NCBI GenBank assembly: GCA_003427395.1
Contig: BFEA01000007.1
Span: 859,267-886,704, forward strand
DNA length: 27,438 nucleotides
Reading direction: 5' to 3'
From: Chara braunii
Lineage: Eukaryota; Streptophyta; Charophyceae; Charales; Characeae
The notes under the pieces were generated by a model. It was given only the letters and a program-made list of their open reading frames with translations, was not told where the DNA came from and made no database searches. Below are positions 8,566 to 17,317 of this stretch, one piece after another. How positions within the stretch are numbered: position 1 is the first letter of the stretch; each line of letters begins with the position of its first letter. The position numbers and the translations under genes were made by a program.

Positions 8566-9010
8566 GGCTGCTTTCAGACATCTTCAGCATGCGTTGACGC
8601 ATCATGAGGTCTTGAAACTTCCTGATCCTGACAAGGCATTTGTAGTAACTATGTATGCTAGCCAATATGGCATAGGCGCCGTACTTGCACAACAGGAGGG
8701 GAAAAAGTTGAGGCCAGTAAAGTACATGTCCAAAAAGATGCCCTCTCAGAAGTTGGCTAAGTCCACCTATGAGAAGGAACTCAAAGCGATCTACAAGGTG
8801 CTCACCCATTGGAGACACTATCTCCTTGGGAGGTTCTTCTACGTCAGGACTGATCACCAGCCCCTGAAGTGGATGAGAACCCAGCCTGTGCTCTCTGACG
8901 CTTTGAAGCATTGGATTGAAGTCATAGAACAATATGACTTTGAGCCCCAGTACATCAAGGGCGAGTACAACAAGGTTGTTGATGCGCTGTCACGTAGACC
9001 AGATTTCTCT
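8566..9010 (+). pseudogene. pol: RNase H domain of pol (element 1)
   Basis: This would degrade the RNA strand of the RNA:DNA hybrid during reverse transcription. The frame differs from RT because of the 1-nt deletion near 8531. The usual TDAS block reads TMYAS, so the first catalytic Asp has become Tyr (8654-8656). The Glu block (STYEKELKAIY) and the TDHQPLKW block, with Asp at 8852-8854, are intact, as is the terminal DALSRR. Element 2 has the reverse pattern (first Asp kept, TDH changed to TGH). Confidence 0.85.
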
Positions 9011-9975
9011 GGTGCGCTGATCACTGAGTTTGGGCTTACGGACGATGTTACTCAGTCTATGGTGGAAGCCTATCGCGAGGACCGGTTTATGTCTGAGATC
9101 ATACGCAGACTTGAGGCGAAGGACAAGGTGACTTCTTCCAAGTTTGAGTTGGTCAACGGACTGCTGTTCCTTGAGAAGGAAGGGAATAAACGCCTGTGTG
9201 TACCGGATAGAGAGTCTTTGCGTAGTTTATTTTTAGGAGAGTGTCATGATGCACCAGCCATTTTGGTTTCAAGAAGACTGCAGCCAATTTGTTGCATCGG
9301 TTCTGGTGGCCCACGATGACGAGAGATGCCAAGCTGTACGTGGAGACTTGTCAGGTCTGTCAGAGAGACAAGCCCCGTGCATAGGCCCCTCTTGGGTTCC
9401 TGAAGCCCCTTCCGATTCCAGAAAGGCCTGGTGAGAGCCTGTCCATGGACTTCATGGATACGCTGGTCACCAGCAAGAGCGGAATGAGACATATCTTTGT
9501 TATCGTGGATAGGTTTAGTAAGTACGCTAGGTTAGTTGCAATGTCGGAGACATCGAAGACTGAGCAGGTGATTAAGCTGTTCAAAGAGAACTGGGTTAGA
9601 GATTTTGGATTGCCAAAATCTATAGTCAGTGACCGTGATGTGCGATTCACAAGTGAACTATAGAAAGCCGCAGCTGCAGAACAAGGAGTGCAGCTGCAGA
9701 TGACATCAGGAAACCATCCCGAGGCGAATGGTCAAGCAGAACAGTTGAACCGCGCTGTACAGCACCTGCTGAGGCATTACATCAAGCCAAATCAGGTAGA
9801 CTGGGATGAGAAACTTGCTCTCATTGCCAGCATGTACAACAACGCAGTCCATAGCGCAACGGGCGTGAGCCCGAATAGTCTGCTATTAACCTTTAAGCCT
9901 AGACTGCCTCTCGATTTCTTACTACCTGACAACCAGCCCCCTGCTGCACCAGGGACTTTAAGAGTTTGCTTATCG
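9011..9975 (+). pseudogene. pol: Integrase core of pol (element 1)
   Basis: This would insert the cDNA into host DNA. The N-terminal HHCC zinc module is represented by ECHD...HFG and CQVCQRDK, but a 1-nt deletion near 9262 splits it. TAG at 9382 follows the CQVC motif. The catalytic triad is all present: Asp in SMDFMDTL (9448-9450), Asp in SDRDVRF (9631-9633) and Glu in GQAEQLNR (9739-9741), with normal spacing of 61 codons between the two Asp. TAG at 9661 replaces a Trp kept in element 2. A 2-nt deletion near 9950 shifts the frame again. Dead, but structurally complete. Confidence 0.87.
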
Positions 9976-10568
9976 ATATGAGCAACTGATGCAGCAGGCT
10001 GTTGAGCAGATGCACAAGGCACAGGCGGCAATGATAGAGTCTGAGAACAAACACCGCCGCCCATCCACGTTTCATGTAGGAGAGAGAGTCTGGGTCAAGT
10101 CTTCAGAACTGGGACAGGAGCACGGGATCTCCCGCAAGCTCATGCCACAGTACTTTGGACCATGCGAGATTTTGGATGTTGTTGGGAATGAACCAGATGG
10201 GCCATCTTATGTTGTTCGCATCCCTGGTCACTTACGCACTTACCCTGTTTTTCCCGCTTCAAAGCTTGCACCTTTTAAAGAAACAGATCAGTTTTCCATC
10301 TCGTCGCTCAATGCTGCCCCCAACCATGGATGGAGAGGTCGACATCGATCATATTGTTGACCACCGGGAGATGCCAGTTCCAAGACTAACAGGCAGAGGA
10401 CGTCCTCCGAAACCGAAGCTGCAGTATCGAGTTCGGTTCAAACATCACACCGATCCAAAGGAGGACAGATGGTTCACAAGGGAGGAACTGATGCAGACTG
10501 CTCCACAGGTAGTCGCCCACTATGAGAAGTCTTTACGAAAAGGAAAGCGCCAGATTATCGAAGACTGA
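9976..10568 (+). pseudogene. pol: Integrase C-terminus: GPY/F module and chromodomain-like tail (element 1)
   Basis: After the core comes a helical linker, then SRKLMPQYFGPCEIL ... YVVRIPGHLRTYPVF, which fits the GPY/F module, then PASKLAPF. A +1 shift in a T run near 10290 changes frame. The tail then has DHREMPVP, a basic RGRPPKPK stretch and YRVRFKHH ... EDRWFTREEL ... APQVVAHYEKSL, a chromodomain-like fold pattern (the [Y/W]LV+W ... WE ... L of chromoviruses). In chromoviruses this tail directs integration to particular chromatin. The first aromatic cage position is hard to assign, so chromodomain-like is used. It ends at TGA 10566-10568. Confidence 0.75.
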
Positions 10569-10593
10569 ACTTCTCAGAGGACTAGCGAAGTAT

Positions 10594-10604
10594 GGAGGAG
10601 GGAA
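10594..10604 (+). other. Polypurine tract of element 1
   Basis: GGAGGAGGGAA abuts the TG of the 3' LTR. It is the expected plus-strand primer for reverse transcription. The matching place in element 2 reads AAGGGGGATGGAA. Confidence 0.85.
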
Positions 10605-11543
10605 TGCAAGGCCCAAGGCCTCGGTAAGCCCCACTGGGCCCTATTTCCAACAGCGTCGGCCGCCCTAAGTGAAGGCAGGCCCGACAGACCCTCAGAGGCC
10701 TATTTTGGACTACTTTGCAACTGGGGAAATTCAGGCAGTTGCGCTGCGCCAGTTGGTTGGAAGCGCCCAGGCCCTGGCTTCCTTTATCAAATGCATCTGA
10801 GTCAGGCCCTGGGCGAGATTCGTAACATCGGCCCAACTCAGGTTGCGGGCAGTTGGGCACAGGTAACTGTCGGCAGCCCTGGGCCAATTCGTTTGGACTG
10901 GGCCTCAGCCTACCGGGGCCTACTGGAAGCTTCTTGGGAAAGGCCCAGCGCAGCCTGGGACAGAAGGCAGGCAGGCCACTTCCATATAGCAAAGGGCCTA
11001 CCTCCGCATTGGACATTCGGGTGCTGGCTGCATGCTGCGCAAGCGCTGCTGCGCTGAAGCTGGCTAGCGCTCACGCGCTCACGGGCGAGCTGGAAGGAGC
11101 AGGCAGCCATAGCCGAGCTGCACTGCTGGGAGCTGGGTGAAGCGCAGGGTGGTCCTTGGGTGCAAGTGGCAACTGTGTGTTGGGGAACGGGGTTGTGAGT
11201 GATACGAGAGACATACCTGGTGCTAGAAGGGACGGAATTGTCCGAGATCTGCTCGTACTTCGGTGAAGCTGTTGACGTCATCCGGCGGCATTGTAGAGTA
11301 GGCTAGATAGGATCTGCCATCTGTAGTCTGGGGGCCGAGTGCCAGATAGGATATCAACATTGGTTCTTCATTGATGATGATGATGAGACTATACCAGCAT
11401 TGTCAATTATGAGCTCTTGGTGTGTTCTTATTCGGTGAAACTCGTGATGCAATTCTGCTGTTGGTTCGAGGTCACGGCTATCTGGTCTTGTAGGTATGAT
11501 GCTGTTTGATTTCTGAAGTTTGCTATCGCTCATCTTCCCTGCA
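10605..11543 (+). repeat. 3' LTR of element 1
   Basis: It starts TGCAAGG and ends CTTCCCTGCA. It pairs with 2595-3479 but is about 54 bp longer, because of extra segments near 11035-11055 and 11282-11308 and a GATGAT expansion near 11375. Its end is followed by CTTC (target duplication) and then minus-strand LINE sequence. Confidence 0.93.
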
Positions 11544-11547
11544 CTTC
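11544..11547. repeat. Target site duplication, right copy (CTTC)
   Basis: It matches 2591-2594 and marks the right edge of element 1 within the LINE. Confidence 0.65.
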
Positions 11548-12713
11548 TAATGAATCAATCTAAAGGTTCTTTCCGGATGGGTCTGGGTCTTGAGTATGCC
11601 CCGGTCCCCCGGTTTCCAGGAGAAGTCTTCCCGAACCCATTTTGATGGAATGCTGTGGAGGATGCACTGCAGGTTGGAGTCTAGTGAATGGCAGCCCTTC
11701 AACGTGTTTCTTAGTTCTTGTCCTGTGAGCCACCTCTTGTGGTCTTCCGACCAGAGGTGCTGTATTTTGTAGACTCCGTTCTTGACCCAGAAGAGCCATC
11801 TTCGATTTGATTTGGTGAGAGACAATGGGTTACCTGACTCGTCCAGGATGAGTGGGTTGCAGAACACTGGTTGTCTCAACTGCTCCTCCTTTTTGTGTGG
11901 GCTTGATGTTTTTTGTGGGAGCATCTTCCACCAGTTCTTAAGAATAGACACCCAGTATGGGGTCAGGGCGTTGGGGGTTTGCTGGGAACCTGTTCGACTG
12001 CCATTCTTTTTTTCCCTGACCTGATTGTCCATTCTTTGGCCATGACCCAGAAAGAGCCTCTCATGTTGGATGGGGTTTGGATTGGTCCTAGCTTTCTGAT
12101 GCTTTCCCCAGGGCCATATCTACCCATGGGAGTGTGATTTGAGAGGATCTTGAGTACCCATTTCATTTGTAGTGCAATGGCTTCTTGTTTCGGATCCAGC
12201 AACCTGAGGCCTCCTTTCTTGGGTTTTCTTGTTATATATGACCACACTACCTTGGAAATACATGATGTTTTGTTTGGATTGCCTGTCCACAAGAAGCATC
12301 TCACTCGTTGTTTCAGGGACTTTAGGGTATCGTCAGGCGGGGACCATATAGAGGCCAAGTACCATAGGGTGGAGAATATAGACGCGTTGATTATCGTGGC
12401 TCTCCCTATCAAAGAAGAGAGGACGTTACTGCACGGGGCCAGTCTAGCAATGACCTTCGCGATGAGGTTCTGTCCCATGCCTGGCCATGTGCCTTCTCTG
12501 TTGACCAAAATTCCTAGGTATCTTAGTGCCTGTTCTCCTGAGGTCCACTTCATTGGGGTTGGGATGCCGGCAGGCTGGGGGGGTGAGCCTTCAGCCAGCC
12601 ACCATCCCTCTGTCTTCTCCCAATTCACACGCATCTACAGGGCTAACAGGAACGCCGCTGCAGCTCTGGCTAGTGCTTGGAATGACGAATCGTTAGCCCA
12701 GATGAGCTTCAGT
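11548..12713 (-). mobile_element. LINE, upstream portion split by element 1
   Basis: Minus-strand LINE coding sequence runs from about 12713 down to 11548, then resumes at 2594. Together the two halves would make about 2.7 kb, so the LINE is probably 5'-truncated near 12713, before most of the RT. I see no recognisable RT motif upstream of that point. Confidence 0.75.
11548..12713 (-). pseudogene. LINE reverse transcriptase, motif C to thumb and tether (broken)
   Basis: Near 12700 the text reads LIWANDSSFQALARAA. This aligns with the catalytic F/YADD block of non-LTR RTs, but the first Asp is Asn (codons 12697-12689, GAC to AAC). A stop at 12637-12635 follows. A long open stretch then starts at 12634 (RVNWEKTEGWWL ... 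RYLGILVN), which is the conserved LINE block after the active site. It runs to 11963 and overlaps a second frame (12032-11548) with NPLILDESG ... WVKNGVYKIQHLW, the typical linker toward the zinc-binding C-terminus. At least one frameshift lies near 12000. The RT would be inactive. The zf-RVT-like end is at 2475-1606. Confidence 0.75.
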
Positions 12714-13223
12714 CAGCTCCTTTTCCACCAGCAAGTCAAGATTTCAAATATACCCCATATGAATGCTTTCCCACGTTACAGTCTGGGGAACACTGACGGC
12801 ATTGATTACTTCCCTTAGGAGTAACTGACCGTTGGAACAGCTCATACGTACAGCAGACGTCCCTTCACTCTATCCAATCTACACCGTTGAAAAGATGTAT
12901 CGCATATACCTAAGACGTCGAAAGTTCGGACCCATGGGATCTTTGCCTGTTCTTCCGCAACCTGGCTGGCAGCTCTGCCACGAAGTGGCCTCAATATTAT
13001 ATTTATATTTCGCATGTCAGCGCCATGAAAACCAGACCAGGATCATCCCTCTCAGTCCGCCCCTGGCGAACTGCCTGCTAAAACCCTAAACCCTAGGTTG
13101 TTCGTGGCTTGTATATCGTGTCTTTCCTCGGGTTAAAGCATCCAAGAGACGGGTTTGACCCTCTTCTCTCAAACTGTAATCGTCCGACTGCCATCGACCT
13201 GCCGATCCCTGGAATATCCCTTG
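12714..13223. other. Unclassified spacer with a two-unit CCCTAAA motif
   Basis: Nothing recognisable is encoded. A plus-strand open frame at 12832-13089 (85 codons) has no domain that I know and lies among dead elements. At 13080-13096 the sequence AAAACCCTAAACCCTAGG contains two units of the plant telomere repeat CCCTAAA. Two units can arise by chance. Confidence 0.4.
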
Positions 13224-13414
13224 TGTTATGATTCTGATTGTTCGTTGCCTGAAGGCCAACACTCACTCACATAGACTTCCGCATATGCCCATACATACAC
13301 ATAAGGAAGGGGAGAGGATAGGAGTATCACACCGCACAGGGAGAGAGAAACACAGCGGAAGACTTGACCATGCGATATGACAGGGTACACCAAAAGTGCA
13401 ATTCACTGATAACA
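13224..13414 (-). repeat. LTR of TRIM-like element (3' LTR on the minus strand)
   Basis: It starts TGTTATGATTCTG and ends CTGATAACA on the plus strand, so the tips form a 6-bp inverted repeat TGTTAT/ATAACA. It aligns with 14260-14443 with about ten substitutions. Confidence 0.8.
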
Positions 13415-14245
13415 GACCCCTGAATTCACCAATTCACTGCACCGTGTCAATCGCAATACTGTAAAACAGTCCCAGATGAAATATGAGTCAGGGGGAAGGT
13501 CAAACAGGGTTAGTAGAAGTCAAAGAAGATAGGTAGGGGAAGTTGGATATGGCTGTCCCACAGTCTGAATTTCAATTTTCAACTGTCACCTGACAGACAG
13601 ACCAAATTTCGCTATTCTAAAAATAGCCCCAGAATCGCCACACAGGATGGAGTAAGGAACACACTTACTTCAGGGTCAACTCTGAAGAAGATGCATGAAA
13701 CCCTGGCTATGGCTGACTGGTCAACCACTTCTCGTCAATTTCACCTCCTGACAGTATCCAGTGTTCCCACGTACCAAATTTCCTGAAACTTGGTGATCCA
13801 GTAGATTACCCTGAGGCGCTTCACCCCCAACTGACAAAATCAAAGAATGATGACTCCCAGGTGTCAATAATTGACAAAGTCAGTACAACGCCACATCACC
13901 TTGTACTGCGCTGCTTGGAAATTGGGGATCCTGACCCAATTCCACAATCGCCACCTCCTGGATCACTTTCTTCCCAATCGCCAACCTCCAGGTGAATCGC
14001 CAGGCTATATTTAGCTTCTCCGAGCCTCCCAGGCCTCTGAGTACCAATCGCCAACCACTCCTGCACAATCCCAGTCAGGAGTGAGTCACTCTCTGCCCAA
14101 TTCTTCTCGCCACACACTCACAACCACCACCCTTACTGACAACCACCCTGAAGATGATGAATCGCCATGAAACTCAACTCCAGTATCTCGCCAGATGATG
14201 ATGGATGCTCCAACTCATCAATCGCTCTAGAGCCTGGATCCAATT
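13415..14245 (-). other. Internal region of TRIM-like element with recurring AATCGCCA
   Basis: No open frame here looks real. The 8-mer AATCGCCA recurs at 13633, 13946, 13976, 13995, 14046 and 14160, followed several times by CCTCC or ACCTCC. Spacings are irregular (313, 30, 19, 51 and 114). The tract may be related to the AGCGCCAC repeats at 14669-14828. Confidence 0.5.
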
Positions 14246-14257
14246 GCTCTGATACCA
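14246..14257 (-). other. Primer binding site of TRIM-like element (exact Met-tRNA match)
   Basis: On the minus strand this reads TGGTATCAGAGC, 2 nt after the LTR end at 14260. It is a better match to the plant initiator Met-tRNA primer site than those of the two Ty3 elements. Confidence 0.85.
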
Positions 14258-14259
14258 AC

Positions 14260-14443
14260 TGTTATGATTCTGGTTGTTCGTTGCGTGAAGGCCAACACTC
14301 ACTCACATAGACTTCCGCATATGCCCATACATACACAGAAGGAGGGGGAGAGGATAGGAGTATAACACCGCATAGGGAGAGATAAACACAGCGGAAGACT
14401 TGACCATGCGATATGACAGGGTACACTGAAAGTGCAGTTCACT
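14260..14443 (-). repeat. LTR of TRIM-like element (5' LTR on the minus strand, truncated)
   Basis: It matches 13224-13407, then stops 7 bp short of the expected ATAACA tip. Sequence from 14444 (CCACTCAATCC) is unrelated to the left copy, which marks a rearrangement point. Confidence 0.8.
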
Positions 14444-14607
14444 CCACTCAATCCTCGCAACCAGTCATAGAGAAAAGCCGAGCAGATCACATCCAGGAAA
14501 CAATGAAACGATGATAGTCCAAACACAGTATCACACTGTTTATTAAACTCAGAGTCTCAAATTGTCAGGATAACTTCAGTACTACAGTGCGCTGCTCAGA
14601 AATGAGC

Positions 14608-15024
14608 AGCGCTTCACTCCCCAACCCTGATTAGCACCCGTAACACCCCCTGAGTCCCTGAAACATCAAGCGCCACCCAGATACAGCCTCTTGAGGGCAG
14701 CGCCACCCTGAAACAGGCCTCTGAGGCCAAGCGCCACTCGGAGGATGAAGAAGAAGACCAGCGCCACAGTATCTGATGATGACGAAGTGTCGGAAGACTT
14801 CCCAGGTGGAAGTCTGCAGCAGCGCCACCAAACCCTGACAAGATGACCTCTGAGAAGAGGAAGCTGCAGCTATGGCTGCAGCGCAAACCCCCTGGGACCC
14901 CACTCCGGAGGAGGGTCCAGCAGGGCACCAATCTCTCTCGCCTCCAGCAGACCTCGATAACCCAGACCTCTGTCAGCCCCTGCGTGCTGGCAGAGTACAG
15001 CGCAGGTCCCAGCTATGGCCGGCG
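14608..15024. repeat. Degenerate minisatellite-like array anchored on AGCGCCAC, period about 30 bp
   Basis: AGCGCCAC occurs at 14669, 14699, 14730, 14760 and 14821. Shorter forms AGCGC occur at 14608, 14880 and 14999. The steps are 61, 30, 31, 30, 61, 59 and 119, close to multiples of 30. The first two full units are also alike beyond the anchor (ACC...ACAG-CCTCT-GAGG). Weakly open frames exist on both strands but none resembles a known protein. The array may be internal sequence of another non-coding LTR element. Confidence 0.55.
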
Positions 15025-15104
15025 CTCCGAAGGTCTGGCTATGCCTGTCTCCTTCCACGCTGAGCCGTCACCACCTCCGGTTCACGCGTAGCACAGCAGA
15101 GATG

Positions 15105-15118
15105 TACTCGGTACCAAC
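15105..15118 (-). other. Weak second primer-site-like motif
   Basis: The plus strand reads TACTCGGTACCA, then AC, then TG at 15119. This is the same geometry as the TRIM-like primer site (GCTCTGATACCA, AC, TG at 14260), but the match to a tRNA end is poor. If real, another minus-strand LTR would begin at 15119. Confidence 0.25.
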
Positions 15119-16197
15119 TGCCAAAAGCCCTGAACCGATGTGCCCAACCTATCTATAGACTACAACTAGCCTAGACTTGACCTAGACCGGACTGACTGAC
15201 CGACCGGTACCATATCTGTTTCGGCCTCTCGGCCTCTACCGGACCCGGCTATAGGCTATAGGACCGTCTATCAGAATAGGCCCTTAGGGCCTGTCTGCCC
15301 TAGGGTGGCCCGGGCCTGCTATACGCAGTTAGGGTAGCTGTAGGGAAGTCGGGTAGTACCGGGCCTGTATTTTCCCGTATTTGCAAATATGTCCCTCACG
15401 ATTTTCCCTCACAGGTAGGTCTCTCGGTTAGCCCTCAGCCAAACAAAATTACAAATCTGTCCTACCTAGAGGCTACAGGCAATCAGAAAACAGCAAGTCA
15501 TTGCACTTGCCTGCGCTTCCGAGTTTTCGGTGCCCGAGGGTGCCTTCCCTGATCGTAGTCTGCTGAGCAATTGCTGATTTCAAACTTGTTGTCTTCCTGG
15601 TCGTTGTGCTGCTTGCTCTCCTAGGACTATGCTGGGCTGCAGGCGAATATGTGAGTCAGGTAGGCTTTGGAACAAAACCTCCCTGTATTCTTCCGGCACT
15701 TGCATGGTCACCAGCACCCCTTCCGCTGAATTTTATGCGGTCCTGGTTTAATCCCCCTCTTTTGCGCTTTCCCAGAATACCTTTGGAGAATTGATCTCTT
15801 ACTTCCTGTTCCTTGGCCAGGTTGTTTCTTATTTCTCTCTTGGTTTTGACTGAATCGGTGCACTTTGTGAAACGTTGCAGAAGCGTGGAGACAGCATGAT
15901 GCACACTAACTGTCCTCTTTCCATTTTTCTGCGCAGTTCGTTCTTTTCTTTCGTTCTTCTGTTTTTTTTCTCGATTTCCTTTTCCCTCCGTTATTCGGCT
16001 CTCCCTTTACCATGCCTCTCCAGTGCAAGGCTCACTACAGGGCGCGGTTCCGCACAAGGTGCCCACACCCTCATCTGGCATAAGAGTGCACGGGCACACT
16101 ATTTGAGTGGGTGAAGTTGTTGTCTGCCATGTAGTATGCAGTACTGTCCTCTATTTTCTCTCATTCTTCCAGTTTGTCTTCTTTCAGCTCTCCCTTT
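15119..16197. other. Unclassified stretch before element 2
   Basis: About 1.1 kb with no recognisable coding sequence. 15160-15360 is rich in short GGCC/CTATAGG words. 15800-16197 is pyrimidine-rich (CTTTCTTTCG, TTTTTTTT). It may include an LTR whose partner is missing. Confidence 0.4.
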
Positions 16198-17301
16198 TGC
16201 AAGGAATGAGCCCTCGCGGGGCCCTTATCATACATACACATGTTCTGGGCCGAGCCCCCCAGCAAGCCAAGTGCCCTCCCTAAGTGAAGGCGGGCCTGGA
16301 TATTCACCAGAGGCCAAAATTCGGCACTTTTCATATGTGGGTACTCAGGCTGTTGCAGCCCGCCAGTTCGTTGAGTGGACGCGTGAGCCTCCCTAAGCTG
16401 CGTTGAACAGTTTGGCCCAGGCCGTGGCAGTTGGGAGTGGGCACATACACACAATGCAGGGCCGATACATCACGAAGTGGCTACAGGCCTACGCGTAAGC
16501 AGCATTGTCGACCTACATACCCTGGGTCCTGTGCAAATGCAGCAAACACCCCAAGTCTGAAGACCCAGGCCGTGCTCAACTGTGAAGGGCCCAGGCCCTC
16601 AACTGTAGCATTGGGCCTGGGTGCAGGTACTGGGGCCCGAAAGGAAACTACTGGAAGCTTCCCAGCCAGGCCACACACAGCCAAGCAGGGGCTGCCACTC
16701 CCATATAGGAAGGAGGGCAGCCAGGGGCAGGCATTCTGGCCCACACCCGCAATGCGGTCACGCTGCTGCGCTGCTGCGTTAGAGGCTGCGTGCTGCACTG
16801 AGGCCAGAGTGAGTGCAGGCGCCTGTGAGGTGAAGAGGGGTGCTGCAGGGCAGCGGAGCGCGAGCAGCCATAGCCGGGCGGCAGGGCGCTAAGGGGTGAG
16901 AGGGCGATCGGTGGTCTTCAGGAAGGGGGCGAGTGTGGGTGGACAGGGTCTGATGAGGGGAGACGAGATACACACCTGGTACATGAGAGAGGTCGGCCAT
17001 GGTGTTGACGTCATGTACATTGGTCTTCGAGAGTCGAAGTGAGCCTGTTGTGAGAATGCTGATGTGGGTAGGATAGTCGAGTAGTGTAGGCTAGGCGCTC
17101 GCGCCACACAGAGAGGAGCGACTTTGGATACTGTGTTGGTGTGGCCTGAGGGCTTGAACATTCGCTTATTACTTTTGTATTGCTCTTATTTGGATGGAAT
17201 CTCAGTGCATTTGTGCTCTCTGCTTGTACACGACTACTTGGACATCTATGTGATTTCACAACTTGGTTTTCTGTATATCGTTCGCACACTTATTCCTTGC
17301 A
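16198..17301 (+). repeat. 5' LTR of element 2
   Basis: It starts TGCAAGGAATGAG and ends TATTCCTTGCA. It contains the CCATATAG and TGACGTCA motifs seen in the other LTRs. At about 1.1 kb it is longer than the LTR of element 1 and diverged in its first half. Confidence 0.88.
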
Positions 17302-17304
17302 ATT

Positions 17305-17317
17305 TGGTGTTGGAGCT
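17305..17317 (+). other. Primer binding site of element 2 (diverged Met type)
   Basis: TGGTGTTGGAGCT lies 3 nt after the LTR end, at the same distance as in element 1 (TGGTATCGGAGCT). Confidence 0.7.

Larger units (their letters stand above)
2595..11543 (+). mobile_element. Element 1: complete but dead Ty3/gypsy chromovirus-like retrotransposon
   Basis: A full-length LTR retrotransposon of about 8.9 kb lies inside a minus-strand LINE. In order: 5' LTR (2595-3479), Met-type primer site (3483-3495), leader of about 1.45 kb, gag (4938-6897), pol in the -1 frame with protease, RT, RNase H, integrase, GPY/F module and chromodomain-like tail (to 10568), polypurine tract (10594-10604) and 3' LTR (10605-11543). 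The order PR-RT-RH-IN defines Ty3/gypsy. At least eight in-frame TAG stops and five indels kill it. The LTRs differ at roughly 4% of positions over their first 430 bp by eye, plus indels, so it is not a recent insertion. Confidence 0.93.
13224..14443 (-). mobile_element. TRIM-like non-coding LTR retrotransposon (minus strand)
   Basis: Two direct repeats (13224-13414 and 14260-14443) are about 95% identical over 184 bp and flank about 850 bp without coding potential. Read on the minus strand, the repeat at 14443-14260 ends in CATAACA. After a 2-nt gap comes TGGTATCAGAGC (14257-14246), an exact 12-nt match to the Met-tRNA primer site. The left repeat carries matching tips TGTTAT...ATAACA. On the minus strand CAGGGGTC, a weak polypurine tract, directly precedes it. 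No gag or pol is present, so the element depends on proteins in trans. I find no target duplication, and the right repeat lacks its last 7 bp, so its outer edge is rearranged. Confidence 0.8.

Noticed and set aside
5367-9663. TAG codons of element 1 as recoded sense codons
   Set aside because: Element 2 has ordinary Gln or Trp codons at most of these sites and has TGA and TAA stops as well. Frameshifts also show ordinary decay.
12832-13089. Plus-strand open frame of 85 codons
   Set aside because: No known family, no upstream signals, and flanked by dead elements. It is recorded only as unclassified sequence.
14608-15024. CRISPR array, because of the 30-bp beat
   Set aside because: The conserved part is only about 8 bp, the intervals vary (30, 61 and 119), there are no Cas genes, and the setting is eukaryotic transposon DNA.
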